Shown: positions 24,766 through 37,170, counted from the first letter of the stretch. The stretch is 64,000 nt of DNA from Paratinospora sagittata (GCA_035771175.1 CM069595.1:5560094-5624093); one strand, 5' to 3'. Translations and numbers: made by a program. Notes: generated from the letters alone by a model not told the origin.

Positions 24766-24883
24766 TCAGCTGTTGTCGTTGCCGCTGCAACAGCTCTTGC
24801 TGGTGTCTCCGGACCGCCGGAGGACTGTAGAATCTGTCTCCACCGTCGAAGCGAGCTGAAGAAAGTCGGCCTGAACCGGACAT
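17096..24883 (-). CDS. DUF789 family protein with polyglutamine tract
   Basis: Exons on the minus strand are 24883-24530, 24432-24221, 18017-17873, 17781-17696, 17586-17495 and 17358-17096, giving 383 residues. DUF789 proteins are plant-specific and of unknown function. Family marks include [60 protein letters not shown] and the closing [12 protein letters not shown]. Near residue 40 an 11-glutamine run is encoded by alternating CAA and CAG, inside a wider Gln-rich stretch. No signal peptide or membrane segment is visible. Intron 2 is 6.2 kb, far longer than its neighbours. It contains an Au SINE relic, two RTE-type LINE relics and a 79-bp tandem duplication. All splice sites are GT-AG. The family call is firm; the molecular role is unknown. 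Confidence 0.9.
18084..18240 (-). mobile_element. Au-type SINE relic in DUF789 intron 2
   Basis: The plus strand shows GCCTGGTGCACGAAACTCC, then GGGTTGGACCAA, ATATGCAGCCTTACCCTGCA and TTGCAGAGGGTTGTT, ending near CATATGTGGCACC-like remnants on the other strand. This order matches the plant Au SINE in reverse orientation. The internal promoter head is degraded, so the copy is inactive. Confidence 0.72.
19791..19948. repeat. 79-bp imperfect tandem duplication
   Basis: Two adjacent copies, 19791-19869 and 19870-19948, share ACAACTCAATATGT and the block AAATTGCAAAC...AGATATCTC with scattered substitutions. The duplication lies in DUF789 intron 2. The divergence suggests it is old. Confidence 0.8.
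21651..21800 (+). mobile_element. RTE-type LINE tail relic, copy 1 in DUF789 intron 2
   Basis: One frame reads [15 protein letters not shown], stop, TKIIKKNMA ... RKWIHAIN. This matches the plant RTE tail pattern (RGRGRPKxTWxxVIKKDM ... WRKRIHVA). Several in-frame stops are present. Confidence 0.65.
21843..22060 (+). mobile_element. RTE-type LINE tail relic, copy 2 in DUF789 intron 2
   Basis: One frame reads [19 protein letters not shown], then DRGQRRII, stop, and VDLAHDRAE. This matches the conserved tail LRWFGHVQRRPxDAPVRRSD ... LDRAxWRKR of plant RTE elements. Multiple stops show it is long dead. It lies close to copy 1 and in the same orientation. Confidence 0.72.
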
Positions 24884-26373
24884 TATCGGAATTGCAGAGA
24901 ACCGCCGGAATCGGGGAAAAGTAAGTTAGATCGGTGAGAGAATAGTGTAGAATTCGATTGAAATCACTCGAAGATCGAAGAGATTTCACTGAGAAAGTTT
25001 CATGATTTTGATTTCTAGGGTTTTGGTGCTCTAAAAACACATCCAACAACGGCTAGATATTACGTAGAAAGAGAAGACTTGTTGTGCTTCTTTCTCTGTT
25101 CATGTTCTTCAAGGGAGGCGGAGGACGTTTATATTTGGTCAAAGTAGCAATATTCTCAGTTACCTCTCTGATTAGTATAAGATATTTGTAAATTAATTAT
25201 TTAATAAAATATTATTTAGTCTTAAGTCCCTAATCTACTTGGACCGAATCTAAACGCAGCCTTGATCTAATCCAACTGCTCTCATTTATACATATTCAAT
25301 CTATTTTATCTTTTGAAACTCTATCGGTAGTTAATAGAAAACAAATCTTAATCCATTTTAAAAAATAGTTATACTTTAGTTATTATCTTTTACAAAATAA
25401 TATTTTTTGTGGAGTGTTTTTACTTTTTTTTATTTTTTTAAGTGTTGACATATATGCTAGCACTAGAGTCAGAATAAGTTAAGGAAAGAAAAGCTTTTAC
25501 TTATTAGCAGAGAGAGAGAATCGAACTTCTGACTTCAAATGAAAGGGTTTAAATGCACTGTGTTAAAACTAGTTAATATTTGCTTGTCGAGCTTTGTTAA
25601 AGTACTTGTATTTATTGCGAAGACCATACTTATTTAAATAAATAAATAAGATCTCTTAAAAAAGAAAAGTATTACAACAATCAGATATATGTATCCAAAT
25701 CTATACACAATCTGATGTGGCAATACACCACATTATTACATTGTGAGAAAAAAAAAATATATTTTTTATTTATCATACACCATATCGACATAAATATAAT
25801 TTTTGAATTATAAACCATTTTTCCTTAAACACGGTATAAAGGGGCAAAGCATTTTAGAGCACACTAGAAAGACTTGATGCAAGGCTTTTATTGACTAATT
25901 TATTTATTTATTTTAAGAGTTTATTCATAGAGCTGTGGTTTGAAAGAAATAGGTTTATAGGACTGACCGTCTGGCTCTCCCTTACTTTTTTTCTTCTGTT
26001 GTTTGAAAAGAGGTTCTCCCTTACTTGATATCGAACACTTAATGAGGGAGAACAAACTTATCCATGGAAAAAGTAAAGTCCAAACATTCTTTCAAATCAT
26101 GAGCACTTGGCCTAACTAAGCAATATTTATTTTCCAAACAATACAAATGTTTACATTAACTAAAATCTTCTTGAATTGTATCGAAACTCATGGATATTAT
26201 TCTCAAAAATTTGTAATTAAGTTTACCAAATTAGGAATGTTCTTTAGAAATCTTTACTTTTATAATATTTCTATTTCAAGTTAAATAGACAATCTATTTT
26301 GACATACTTTAGAAAGAAAGAAAAAAAAAGTATGATCAGTAAGACATTGTTAAATTTATAAGGGAATATAATG

Positions 26374-26855
26374 TGTTAGACCCAAATATGTCATGTTGAA
26401 GCTCACATACAACGGATGACAAGGTCCATAAAGTTTAAACATTGTTAAATAGCAAAATGACCTATTCCTAATAAGATACCTAGGAACTGTGGACCACGCT
26501 CTGATAGGAACGTCGCATCTTAGAGGGGACTTCTTTCGAACAAAAGACCATAGTGTCATTTATCCCTACCATATAAGAACGAGACTCTTCGCTATAAATA
26601 CCTCTGAATGTCTCTTAAAAAGATAAATCACATTTCAACTATAGTAAGCTTTTACATTAGCTACCATTCTTAGCCCAGCTCTGACGTAGGCATAAAAAAA
26701 TAAGCCGATACCATGCTTGTACTTTTAACGATAGCCTTTCTTATTTCTCCCTATTTGCAATTTGGAACTTGATAGCTTCAAGAGCTCCATGGCTCCACAA
26801 CATTTTTTTTCTCCTTTCTTCACAATTTTCGGTAGTAGTCAACTCTTGCACCAAC
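26374..26855 (+). mobile_element. possible solo LTR relic (Gypsy-like)
   Basis: The 482-bp segment starts TGTTAGACCC and ends CACCAACA, so it has TG...CA ends. It contains a TATA-like GCTATAAATACCTCTGA and then AGCTCTGACGTAGGCAT...CCGATACCATGC. That order resembles LTR promoters and R/U5 regions of plant Gypsy elements. Flanking five-base words (TAATG and TAATA) match at four of five positions, a weak target-site duplication. No internal coding sequence or partner LTR is present. Confidence 0.4.
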
Positions 26856-27214
26856 ATAATACATACGATTTTATTACAATTATGATATTGTTGTTATTTT
26901 TTTGTTTTTTTTTTCAATGTATATTTAGACAATATTGCTAGAAAGCTCAATTGTATGATATGGTATACAAGTAAAAAGTCGTTACTTCCATTGTAGCATG
27001 GTTTTGAGGCTGATTTATTAATTTGGTAGAAAACAATGGAAGTGACATTAGATTATTGTAAACATTTTATTTTTTTTTTGAAAAATAATGCAGAGAAAGT
27101 AAATAGAGATAAACACCACAACCGAACAAGATGGTGAAGTGAATAAAATAGGACATGAAATGTGGATGGATGCGGCCTTTGTCTAGAAAAAAAATTATTG
27201 TGTCATGAATTATG

Positions 27215-27330
27215 AGTGAGGGCATCTATTCGCTCATTGTTGACTCTACTATGTCCCTTCACTGGGGCTTACCCCTGAAAATTAGCCGTTGCACGTAAGT
27301 TAGCCCGATATTCTTGGTTAAAAAAAATGG
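27215..27330 (+). mobile_element. retroelement 3'-end relic
   Basis: The segment reads TTCACTGGGGCTTACCCCTG ... GCACGTAAGTTAGCCCGATA ... and then an A-rich tail. This resembles a common plant retroposon 3' end (GGGGCTTACCCCT ... CTAGCCCGGACACC). The family is uncertain and no target-site duplication is clear. Confidence 0.35.
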
Positions 27331-28829
27331 AAAAAAGAAAAAGAAAAAGCACCCATTAATCCCCAAAGAAAAAATTTGCGCAATTAATTATCTCTATTTC
27401 TTAATTTAATTTAAAAGTCAAACTCATAAATTACAATTTATTACTTGCCAAATAAGTCCTCAAATATTATTGTCTCGTTAATAATGTTTGCTTCTGTTTT
27501 TGCCCTTAATCAATGCTCATTTCATTATTGCATCTATGAATTTTAACACTAACACATATCCATAGTTATATTCCTTGCAATGTTTTGAAATTAATTTTAT
27601 AACAAATTGTTTATAAGTTAGGATCAGATCTTGAATAGTTATGTACGATGTGAATTGCTATTTATATAGCAATATAACAAGTTGTGTTGAATAAGGTGTG
27701 AGTCTAGAAAGAAGGTCAGGAGGTTATTTTGAAGTAATATGTGAAGATGAATTGTCTTCCATGAGGTGAGAGAGTTGAATAACTAAGCAACACACATAAG
27801 TTAGCTGCACCAGATGAATATAAAAGAAAAGGCTTTAATGCGTGAAGCAATCTTTTGAAATAAAACATAAACTTATTTAAAGACAAAACTTTTTTCATTA
27901 TTATTAATTTATCGAGAAAGGACTTAAACAATTAATCAAGAAAGATCCATTTTTCTCTCCAGTACAAAGCTTTTTAAATTATTTTATAATAATTTAAAGT
28001 AAAATTATGATACCTTGCTACCAAAAATATTCTAATAATGAAAAGAAAAGAAAAGAATAAGGAAAGAAAATTGAAAAGAAAAGAAAAAGCCCCTTGGAAA
28101 GGGACTTCCACTATTCCACGTTCAAACCTTTTGCCATTATCCCTAATTTTGTAGGCAAAGTAGTAATTTCACTAAGGAAAGCACTGGTGATCTCCTCGTC
28201 CAGTCCCCATTGAAAGACTGTTGATAAAAAAAAGTAAAGGAATCAAAATTAAAACCCAAAGTGGACCAATTTTAATTATTAATAGCTAAAAGAAGAAAAA
28301 AATGGCACTTAGACGACTCAGACTCACTTCTCAAATACACGTTCCTTTTATTATTATTTAAAGCAATGATCTAGTGTCCCACGTTCCAACAATCCAAAGG
28401 ATCTACTGCGAGATGGTCGAATCAGACGCACCCGAACGTTGTTTTGGTTGGGAAACTGTGACCAATCATTCGTCTCCAAGTCCAAAAACAACTGAAAAGT
28501 CGTCGTTGAAATATTTTAATTATAAAGCTCTCGGGCGTAGAGTCCAATATCCGAACGAACCCGTCCACGGCGCGCGTTTTCCTCGTCCGATCTCGTTAAG
28601 AAACTTTGGCTCTGGTCAATAATAGATATTTCTTTTTTCCTTTTTTATTTTTTTATTTTTATTTCTAATTTTAATTTTTATATTTTTTGGGCGATTTTTG
28701 TTTTCTGTTGTTTCGGTTCGATTGGAACACTGCGATGTCGTCTTGACGCTTGGTTTCCTCTTCTTCATCAAAAACCCTAATTCTTCACGTTTTGTTTGGA
28801 AGAAATTCAGAGATTTACCTTTTCTGGCC

Positions 28830-28961
28830 ATGCGACTCTGGTTTCCTGAAATCTACCTCTCGAGAGAGGAAACCCTAAATTTTGCTCAAAATACTTCCTT
28901 TTCTCAACTTCTGTTTTCGAATTACAGCGACAGCAATGCCTGCAGAATCTCACACACCTAG
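28830..28961 (+). promoter_or_regulatory. upstream ORF overlapping the NDT1 start codon
   Basis: A 43-codon ORF starts at an ATG in the NDT1 leader and ends 23 bases past the NDT1 start codon in another frame. If the transcript begins upstream of 28830 it would reduce initiation at the NDT1 ATG. A minimal ATG-TCG-TCT-TGA uORF lies about 100 bp further upstream. Confidence 0.4.
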
Positions 28962-31900
28962 TACTAAAGGCCTTCTCTGCAATGCCGGCGCTGGTGCAGC
29001 GGCTGGTAAATTCAACTTTTTTTTTTATTTGAATTTTTTGGTTTAATTGTGGAGGAATTTGATCTGTGGGTGTTTGGGATTGTTTATTGAAATTGGGAAT
29101 TCTTGTAGGAGTTATTGCTGCGACGTTTGTTTGTCCGTTGGATGTCATAAAGACGAGGTTTCAGGTACATGGATTGCCAAAGCTTGGTGATGGAAGTATT
29201 AAAGGTATAAGTAGTGTTTCTTCTTTGTAATTGTGGTTACATCTGATAGATCAAACTTGAATTTAGTTTCCAAATTTTCATTGTGATGAGACCTATAACA
29301 AGAGATCTTGATTTGATTATTATTATTATTATTTTGCCTGGTTATACTATCAGTTTAGAGACTGTAACTTGTAAAACATTGGAACAGTAGTTTAGCTGCA
29401 TCTTTTTGTAAATTTTACCTTAAGATTTTGTATCATGTTACCTGAATAGTATTTCAATTGAAGTGGCAATTCTTGTATTACACGAGGACATTGATTATTG
29501 ATCTACATGCAACCAGGTAGCCTTATTGTTGGGAGTTTGGAACAAATCTTTCGGAAAGAGGGGATGCGTGGCATGTATCGAGGACTTTCTCCCACTGTGT
29601 TGGCATTGCTTCCTAACTGGGCAGTGAGTTATCATTCTTCTGAAGTTTTGACTTTGATGCTTATTTATCACAAATCTTAGCTGGTTGTTTGAATCTGTCA
29701 GTACTTTTATATGTACGCTTATTTTGTTTTGTTTGTTAAATTCTTTTTGCTGGAATCGACTACCACTGGGATGGCTGTTGTGAGAATAATGAATTATTTC
29801 TTGGTGCTGACCAATGTTCTTATTTTGCAGGTTTATTTCACAATGTATGAGCAGCTCAAAATTTTACTCTATTCAGATGGTTCGTTCACAATTTTCTGCT
29901 TGATTGTCAAATATGCTTTCCTTTGTTTTGTTTTCTCTTATCTATAAGACGCTATAACCAAATTAAATTACAATTTTCTAGTTTGTTTTGAGTTGTGGCT
30001 TTTTTTCCCCAGATGAGAGCCACCAACTTTCAGTAGGAGCAAACATGATAGCTGCTGCTGGAGCTGGAGCTGCAACAACAGTTGCCACCAATCCTCTATG
30101 GGTTGTCAAAACAAGATTCCAAGTATGATGTTGATGTAATTTCTTTGTTATCGTATTGCAATTTTTGAGTTTTGTTCATTGTATAGCATGTATCTTGACT
30201 ATGATCCATCCTACAAGTTGTTTCATTTTCTTCTATGGAATTATGTTATTTTATTCACATGGAAAATTAGGTTGCTCTGGTTTTACAAAAACTAAGATAC
30301 AATCCACAAATTTGAGTTGTATTATGGTGATTTTAAACTTTCTATATTTTGTTGGTATGATATCCAAATACTGTCTTTGAGATTCAAAAACAGTGAAAGC
30401 TTGTCCGGTTCATTTAAAAAAGTTATAAAGTTTGCCTTTTTTTTTTGAAGCTTTATTTTCAGATTTAACCAAACTATTCGTTCCTTGATTTCAAGATATT
30501 TCTTATTTTAGTATGCAATTTTTGTAATTAACAAAGAGAACAAGTCCTAGTTACATCCTTTGATCATGACATATTACGTATCTTGTGTTGTGCTCTCTTT
30601 ATCTCTCTTGGTTGCAGAGGAAACCATTGGAATAAAGGCCCACATTGGCTGATGAGATATTCAGGGTGTATTTTTTTCATAGATTAAGGTGGTTGGTACA
30701 CATATAATGAAGACTATTAGTTGTAATAGTTAGGAAGAGTGACCTATTGATAATTAATGGAAATGATAGAGAAAATGGAAGACCTAAATAACATGGACAA
30801 AGATAATTAAGAGTGATGTAACCACATAATATAACTAATATAATTGTTGAGTCAACCCTTGGTGGAGCGAAGTGGAAGCAATGGATTCATATTGTAGAAC
30901 CCTGTTAAGTTGGTAAAAAGCTTTGTTGAGTTGAGCTAAGTTGTATTCAAGGACCCTTGAAACATAGATACAATGGTACACTACTTTTGAACAAGTTTAG
31001 AGGATCTTTATTATGATAATTTGAAAGAGGATTTATGAATCCATCTCCTTACAATGGTTACTCATGCTGGAAAAATGACCAGGCACTAAATGTGTAAATG
31101 GAGACTACTTGAGTGTGGCAACAAAAACAATAATTGCCAGACTCTGCAGTGATTTGAGACTATAAATGCAATATTAGCCTAGAATGTTGTGAAACTTGTT
31201 TTCTTTTATTTTTCACACCCTTCCTTTCTTAATTAGTTGAAAATAACTACGCTTTGAATATATCAAGGAGACTACTTGAATACTACAACAATAGATGATA
31301 TGCGTAATGATTCCCTATTACCACCTCTGACTTAGGGTTGTCTACATGAATATTTCTCTATCATTCCCTGTATTGTTTTTTGTTGACAAGTTTTATAGTT
31401 AGACTACATCATGAAATAGGAGGTAGAATTCCATCACAAGCTCTCAGTTGGAGAAGCTTCATTTTGGTTGTTGTCCTGCGTTTCTTGTTTTTGTTAGCTT
31501 TAAGCTGAGGGAAAAGATTGTATTGGAGAACTATTGGAAGAAGTAGACACTCCATTTAGGAGACAGCCAAAGATAAATTCCAGAGCTTCAATTGATTTTT
31601 AATGTCATCTTATGAAAAAGTTTAGAAGGTGATAGGTGTTTGTGTTTATAAATTTAGGTGGAATAAGTTAATCACTTGGAGTCTTGAATTACTAATCTGA
31701 CGCCACTTTTGCTTCCTCTTTTTCTGAAGGAGGTCGCACATGGATTGACAATTCAACTACACGCTAAACTGAGATCACTTTATGTTAAAATTGGTATGAA
31801 TTTTGGAATGTAACTCGACATAGATAATTTTTGTGCACATTCAACATCTTAGAGAAATTTGAGATTTTTTACTTAACTGTTAGGAGTATCCATATTTTTT

Positions 31901-34828
31901 CAAGATTTACTGAAATAAATATGATTATAAATATAATGGTTTAAAGTAAGATTTATAAAAAAATAAATTGATTTAGTTACAAATGAGATTGAGCTTCAAT
32001 TTCTTATATTTGTTTTCTTTAGGAATATTGCTTTATAAAAATTGAAGTTACCATTGATTTTTAACAAGCCTGCATTCAGAAAGTTCTAAAACTCAAAGAA
32101 TTTAATTTGAGCTTGGAAAAATATTTCAATTTTTGATGGTTTTTTAAATATTTGTTCTGTACATTTAATTCGTAATAAATCATTAAAAAAATGAAAGAGA
32201 AAACTCCACAAAAGATTTGGAGAGCTTTCATTCCATGAGGGAGCATGGCTGCATAGATTCGTTCATTTTTGGACCAATTGAAAATTTCCAATTGAAAATT
32301 TTATAGTTTCTAAAGGGTCTTCTCTGGAACTTAGCTTCATTAGTGCCAGTAAAAAAAGAGGTTTGCGCTTGTGAAAAATTTAAATAGTGAAGTTGAGCTT
32401 TGTAAGGGAAATGGCTTTGAAGGTTTGGATAAAAATTTCTAGGTTATTGAGGGGAGCTAGGTTGTATTTGTTGTATTAACTTACGTGTGGTTATTAAGGT
32501 TTATTTGAAATAGAAGGGTTTGGAAGCAAGGAACTCGCATGTGTGCTTGGCGTTTTGGGGAAGAACTTAACTTTTTGTTTGGGCTTATATTTTTGAGATT
32601 TTTATTATTTATTGTTCAAAACAAGCTTGAACAACCTGGAGGATGATCTGATATTCATCAACAAGTTAGACATGTTTGTTGTGGTTGTCTTTTGGAGGAT
32701 GAAGTAAATCTTGTAACTACAAGGTAGTTTTGAGCTCAAGGTTCCTTTTGGACTGTCCAGCTTTGCTGCCAGAAAGTTCTCTATAAACCTATATAGCAAA
32801 CTATCTTCAATTTCAGATGATCACAAGTCTATGTGTATATGAGCTTCTACCAGCCAGAGGCATATAATATCAAAGTAGAACCCATTACCCAGTGCTTGAT
32901 CTTGCTGATGAGAGGTCCTGGGTCCAATCCTAATATTTTGATGTTTGTGTACAATGTAGTCATCAACAGGACTTAAACCTGCATTCTCATGTCTACCAGC
33001 ATGAAACTTTTACCATTGAATCAAAGCATTGAACCTTAAGATTTTGTTTCTTACAAAAAAGAAAGTGACGAACCTTAAGTGGTTTATCTTGAACTGAAAT
33101 ATACTAATTTTGTTTTTGTGCTTACTCTTTGGAGTCAATTTTTCTTTGGCCATTGGAGAGGAAACCTTAGGTATTGTCATAGATGCCTAATGTTCATGGT
33201 TGTAACACCAAATGTTAACACATTGCACTTTCTGCTGATTGGCCCCATTCATGCTAGCGGTGGGGTGGGACCTGCTACTTTAAATCATACAATCCTTTAT
33301 TATTGAGTTCTTAGATTTTGCTTAACGGTAGTTCAGATCAATATGGGATATTGTATCTCAAGCATAAGTTGTTGAACTAAGAGTATTATCTTGTGTTATG
33401 TTCTTTTATAGACTCAAGGAATGAGAGCAGGAGTAGTGCCATATACAAGTACACTGGCTGCTTTGAGGAGAATTGCTCATGAGGAGGGTATTCGTGGTTT
33501 ATACAGGTTCTGTATCTATTTTCACTCAATGTTTGCAAATGCTTGCCAGATTTCTCCTGGACCCCTGATTGTATCATTTCACTAATGTTTTTTTTGGTGA
33601 ACAGTGGGCTTGTGCCAGCTTTAGCAGGAGTTAGTCATGTTGCTATTCAGTTTCCAACATATGAGAAGATCAAAATCTACCTGGCTAAGCGAGGTAATTA
33701 TTTTACTTCATGTTCATTTATTGTTTATGCCTTTTGCAATAATTATCTTTACAAGGTACTTTGCTGAATCCTTTCGATGGTATCAGATAATACTACCCCT
33801 GATACACTCAGTGCACGAGATGTTGCTGTTGCCTCATCAATCTCCAAGATAGCTGCATCAACATTGACATATCCACATGAGGTATAAGTTCTTAAGAGCA
33901 TATTCATTTTTCTTTGTTTGTTTTTCCTCTGCTTTTTCATGTTAGCAATTATTTTACATAACAAGGATTACTTTACCTTTAAATTCATGGTGGATGAAAT
34001 GTGGACTGTTGTCTCCATGTCAGATGCATTTAACCGGCACTGCAGACATGCAGTCTTCATGTCAGTCTCAGATATTGATACACTCGTCTTTCTCCTTGTT
34101 ACTTAGACAGCTGACTTAGGCTGAGCTTGTTTAAACATAAAAATTGATTACATAGGGATGTAATCACCTTGGTTAGCACTGCAGACATGCAGTCTTCATG
34201 TCAGTCTCAGATAATTGATACACTCGTCTTTCTCCTTGCTACTTAGACAGCTGACTTAGGCTGTGCTTGTTTAAACATAAAAATTGATTACATAGGGATG
34301 TAATCACCTTGGTTAGCATCACTTTCTGTGATTACATACTGGACAGGGCTTCTAGTAAAACCCAAATGTTGAAACTTGCCCAACTTCATATTAGTGGATA
34401 TTATCAGTGACATATTATTAGTTTGCCAAACACTGCTTTCTTCAGAAAATTGTTTTGAACCCATCTCCTTCACAGCACCTACCTCTTGTTCGCATCGCTA
34501 TTTGACCGTTCCTTGCCATTCTAACTGTTGTTCAACTTAGTCAACAGTTAGTAAATCAACAACTTAATCATTCTTTTTTAATGTTACTCAGGTTGTGCGC
34601 TCAAGACTTCAAGAACAGGGGTACCACTCCGAGAAGCAATACTCGGGTGTGATTGACTGCACTAAGAAAGTGTTTCAGAAAGAAGGTCTTACTGGATTCT
34701 ATCGTGGGTGTGCCACAAATCTGTTAAGGACTACTCCAGCTGCTGTAATCACATTCACCAGCTTTGAGATGATTCACAGATTTCTTGTAAATTTGTTTCC
34801 TCCGGAACCACAGCCTCACCCATTATAA
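28936..34828 (+). CDS. NDT1: mitochondrial-carrier-family NAD+ transporter, NDT1-type
   Basis: Exons are 28936-29005, 29109-29204, 29517-29623, 29831-29879, 30013-30122, 33412-33506, 33605-33693, 33787-33881 and 34592-34828, giving 315 residues. The protein should exchange NAD+ for adenine nucleotides across an organelle inner membrane. The Arabidopsis protein was first placed in plastids and later in mitochondria. Three carrier repeats are visible, each with its signature: [22 protein letters not shown] and YPHEVVRSRLQ. The family-specific stretch [18 protein letters not shown] closes the third repeat. Length fits the family. Intron 5 is 3.3 kb and holds an RTE relic; intron 8 holds a 139-bp tandem duplication. 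All introns are GT-AG. The start [20 protein letters not shown] aligns with remembered homologues. A folate/pyrimidine-type carrier is less likely given the overall match. Confidence 0.94.
30680..30950 (+). mobile_element. RTE-type LINE tail relic in NDT1 intron 5
   Basis: One frame reads RLRWLVHI, two stops, [11 protein letters not shown], then [12 protein letters not shown] and finally [12 protein letters not shown]. The order matches the plant RTE tail (LRWFGHVQRRP ... VRRSD ... RGRGRPK ... WRKRIHVADP). It is related to the two copies at 21.65-22.06 kb. Confidence 0.7.
34037..34315. repeat. 139-bp tandem duplication in NDT1 intron 8
   Basis: Copies at 34037-34175 and 34176-34315 are nearly identical. 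They differ by a few substitutions and one A insertion. Both contain GCACTGCAGACATGCAGTC and AACATAAAAATTGATTACAT. The high identity points to a recent duplication. Confidence 0.93.
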
Positions 34829-36485
34829 AAGATGGAGTGGTCTTCAACTTGAGCCCCTACAAGTTACAACTATGAAGTTTTATTGACCGCAGCTTTTTTG
34901 TGCATTGCACATTTATTCGAAGGGGGGCAGAGTTAATTGACCAGCCTTCTTCATTGTCCATTGATTGAACTGAAAGACTGGGGCTTCATATCTTACGAAA
35001 AAAAGGCAAGTGCAAAGGAAATTTCACCCTCTTCAGGTATACAAAGTTTAGTACTGTTTCCTTTTGTAGGATTATTTGGAAAAGAGCCTTGTGTTCTTGA
35101 AGTTACATGTTCTTTCATGCTCTGTAACTTCACCTGTGATGTTGACGATAATGGGAAAAAAAGCTGTATGATGTTCACCAGCTTTGACTTTAGGTTGCAG
35201 TCTTATTATTATCTGTCATTGTGGATTCAGGGCCATTTGTTTCAGGATTATGCAATTATTTGTTTTAGGTTTGACACTTGATAAACTTCATTAATTGTAA
35301 TTAATATTATAACTTTTTAGCTTCATTTTCGTTTTTAGGCAAGTGTTTTCTTTTCTGTTCTCTGTTTTTTTTCCCCCCCTTTATTTGGTGTTGGCCATTC
35401 ATGTTTGTTCAAAAAATCAGTTCAACTGAACAAAATATTCAAAGGTGTGTAGTCATGTTGCCATAAAAAAAAAAAAAAAATCTATTGTGAACTTAAAAAT
35501 CTATTGCAAGGAAGTTGCTTCCCCCATGTGTTGGAGAAAAAGCAGAATTGATTACACACAATGAATGACCAAACTTTTCAAAGATTTGGTAAAATCTTGC
35601 TTGTTTCTGCTCTTGCTGAATTCACAAGTTACAAATTGTTTTCAAATGCCAATGGATGATCTTTTAGTTGTGGAGGCAAAATCATGGAGTCATCCAACAA
35701 AAGATGACCGCCATTAAGATTACAAAAGGAAGAAACTCAGTTTTACTCAATTAAACTTTTTTTGAACTGAGTAGCCGCGTAGGGTTGCCCATATGAATTT
35801 ACTTCTTCTAAGGTTAAAATGATTCTTAAATTACAACTAGCTATTTCTTTAATTATTTTTATTCATATTATTTAATAGGCCACTTTTTCTAATTGAAAGA
35901 TTTAAAGTTCTTTGTGTTATATATATCGAAATGACTTTAATCGATTTTCTCTGTTTTTATCTCTGTTAGAAACACTAACTAAATAACATCCATTAAGCAT
36001 TATCAATTAAAGAAATAAAAAAGAAAAAAAGGGCCAGACCAATTTTGGAGTACTGTTTTATTAAAAAAAATAAAAATAAATAAATAAATGGAGTACTGTT
36101 GGTGGTTAGCAAGGATAACTTGATTCAGACCAGCCACTGAGCCACAGGGTCAAATCAAATTTAAGAAGAGCATTTGCTTTGCAATAGAGTATGTTCTGTT
36201 TTTTGTGCTGTACTTTTACAATAAATATGACAGAAAGTGTTCATCTGGGGTAGTTCTGTATAGGGAAAGTTGCAATGAATTTCTCACTCTGTTCTGTCGG
36301 CTATATAAATCACCTTAAAAATGCTCTAAAAACCATCCTTAATACTATATTATGATAATTTTAAACCAGAAATCTGTTCTTTTTCTTTTCTCTTTTTTTC
36401 TTTCTATCTTCATCTCTATGATATTCATACATGATATCAAAGACAACTCATCAGTCTCTTTTTCTCTCCCCACCACTTATAAGGG

Positions 36486-36524
36486 CCTCAAGTGAGTTGA
36501 GTTGTCCAACTCAATGACTTGAGG
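36486..36524. repeat. 39-bp near-perfect palindrome
   Basis: CCTCAAGTGAGTTGAGTTG is followed by TC and then CAACTCAATGACTTGAGG. The arms pair over about 18 bases with one small bulge. It could be a transposon-end remnant or a cruciform. Confidence 0.7.
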
Positions 36525-37040
36525 TGGATAACCACATGTCTAGTTATTAAAATGTCTCTTTGTTTTAAGAATGATGGCCGATCAAGAGGCCCATATTAAT
36601 GCATTTTTAAAAAAAATAAAAAATTTCCTCTTAACAGAGGCATTGTTTATTTAGGCAGAGATATTTGAATAAAGGTGTATCATCTCTTCATACAATAGAA
36701 CATGTGCTTCCAAAAGAAGAACATCCCCACTCAAAAGCTCTAGGATTAAACCCTTCATTGGATTTGATTATCTTTTCCTTTATTCCCCTCTTAATCACTA
36801 GATTAAGGGAACTAATAAAGGTTGTAGGACCTTCAGCTCACTAACTCATTATACACAAAAAGTGTTTTCAGCCCTTAACATTCGATTCTATTAAAACTTT
36901 AAGAAAGCCAAGAGACCCAATTAATAAAAGGGGCAATCTTTAAAAATGCTGCAGCCCCAGTTTGCCTAGGTGTCAGAATTTTAGACCATAAGTAAGAGTA
37001 TTAAAGTAATCTTCTTCATGGGATGTGATTAATGTTGGTG

Positions 37041-37170
37041 GATCTCAATTAGTGTCGATATTTTTTCTAACTTAACTATTTTAAGATCAGGAATAAAATT
37101 TTAGCCCAAAAAACTTGAATACTAATAAGAGTGAAATTTCAACTTATCTTTTATAAGAAGAGCTTGTTAT
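37041..37170 (+). repeat. diverged dispersed repeat, copy 1
   Basis: The order AGTGTCGATATT ... TTAACTATTTT ... TTTAGCCCAAAAA ... TACTAATAAGAGTGAAATTTC is shared, with many changes, with 60970-61125. It resembles a common plant LTR or non-autonomous repeat, family uncertain. Confidence 0.4.

Larger units (their letters stand above)
24884..28935. other. intergenic region between the divergent DUF789 and NDT1 genes
   Basis: The first ~200 bp are the DUF789 leader and the last ~350 bp the NDT1 leader. In between lie a probable solo LTR (26374-26855) and a retroelement 3' end relic (about 27215-27330). GAAAA-type low-complexity runs occur near 28036-28090. I see no further gene. Confidence 0.6.

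Noticed and set aside
24597..24830. plus-strand frame with a poly-cysteine run
   Set aside because: It is the antisense shadow of the DUF789 polyglutamine codons.
28374..28622. 82-codon frame before NDT1
   Set aside because: It has no ATG start and no domain; it lies in the NDT1 promoter or leader.
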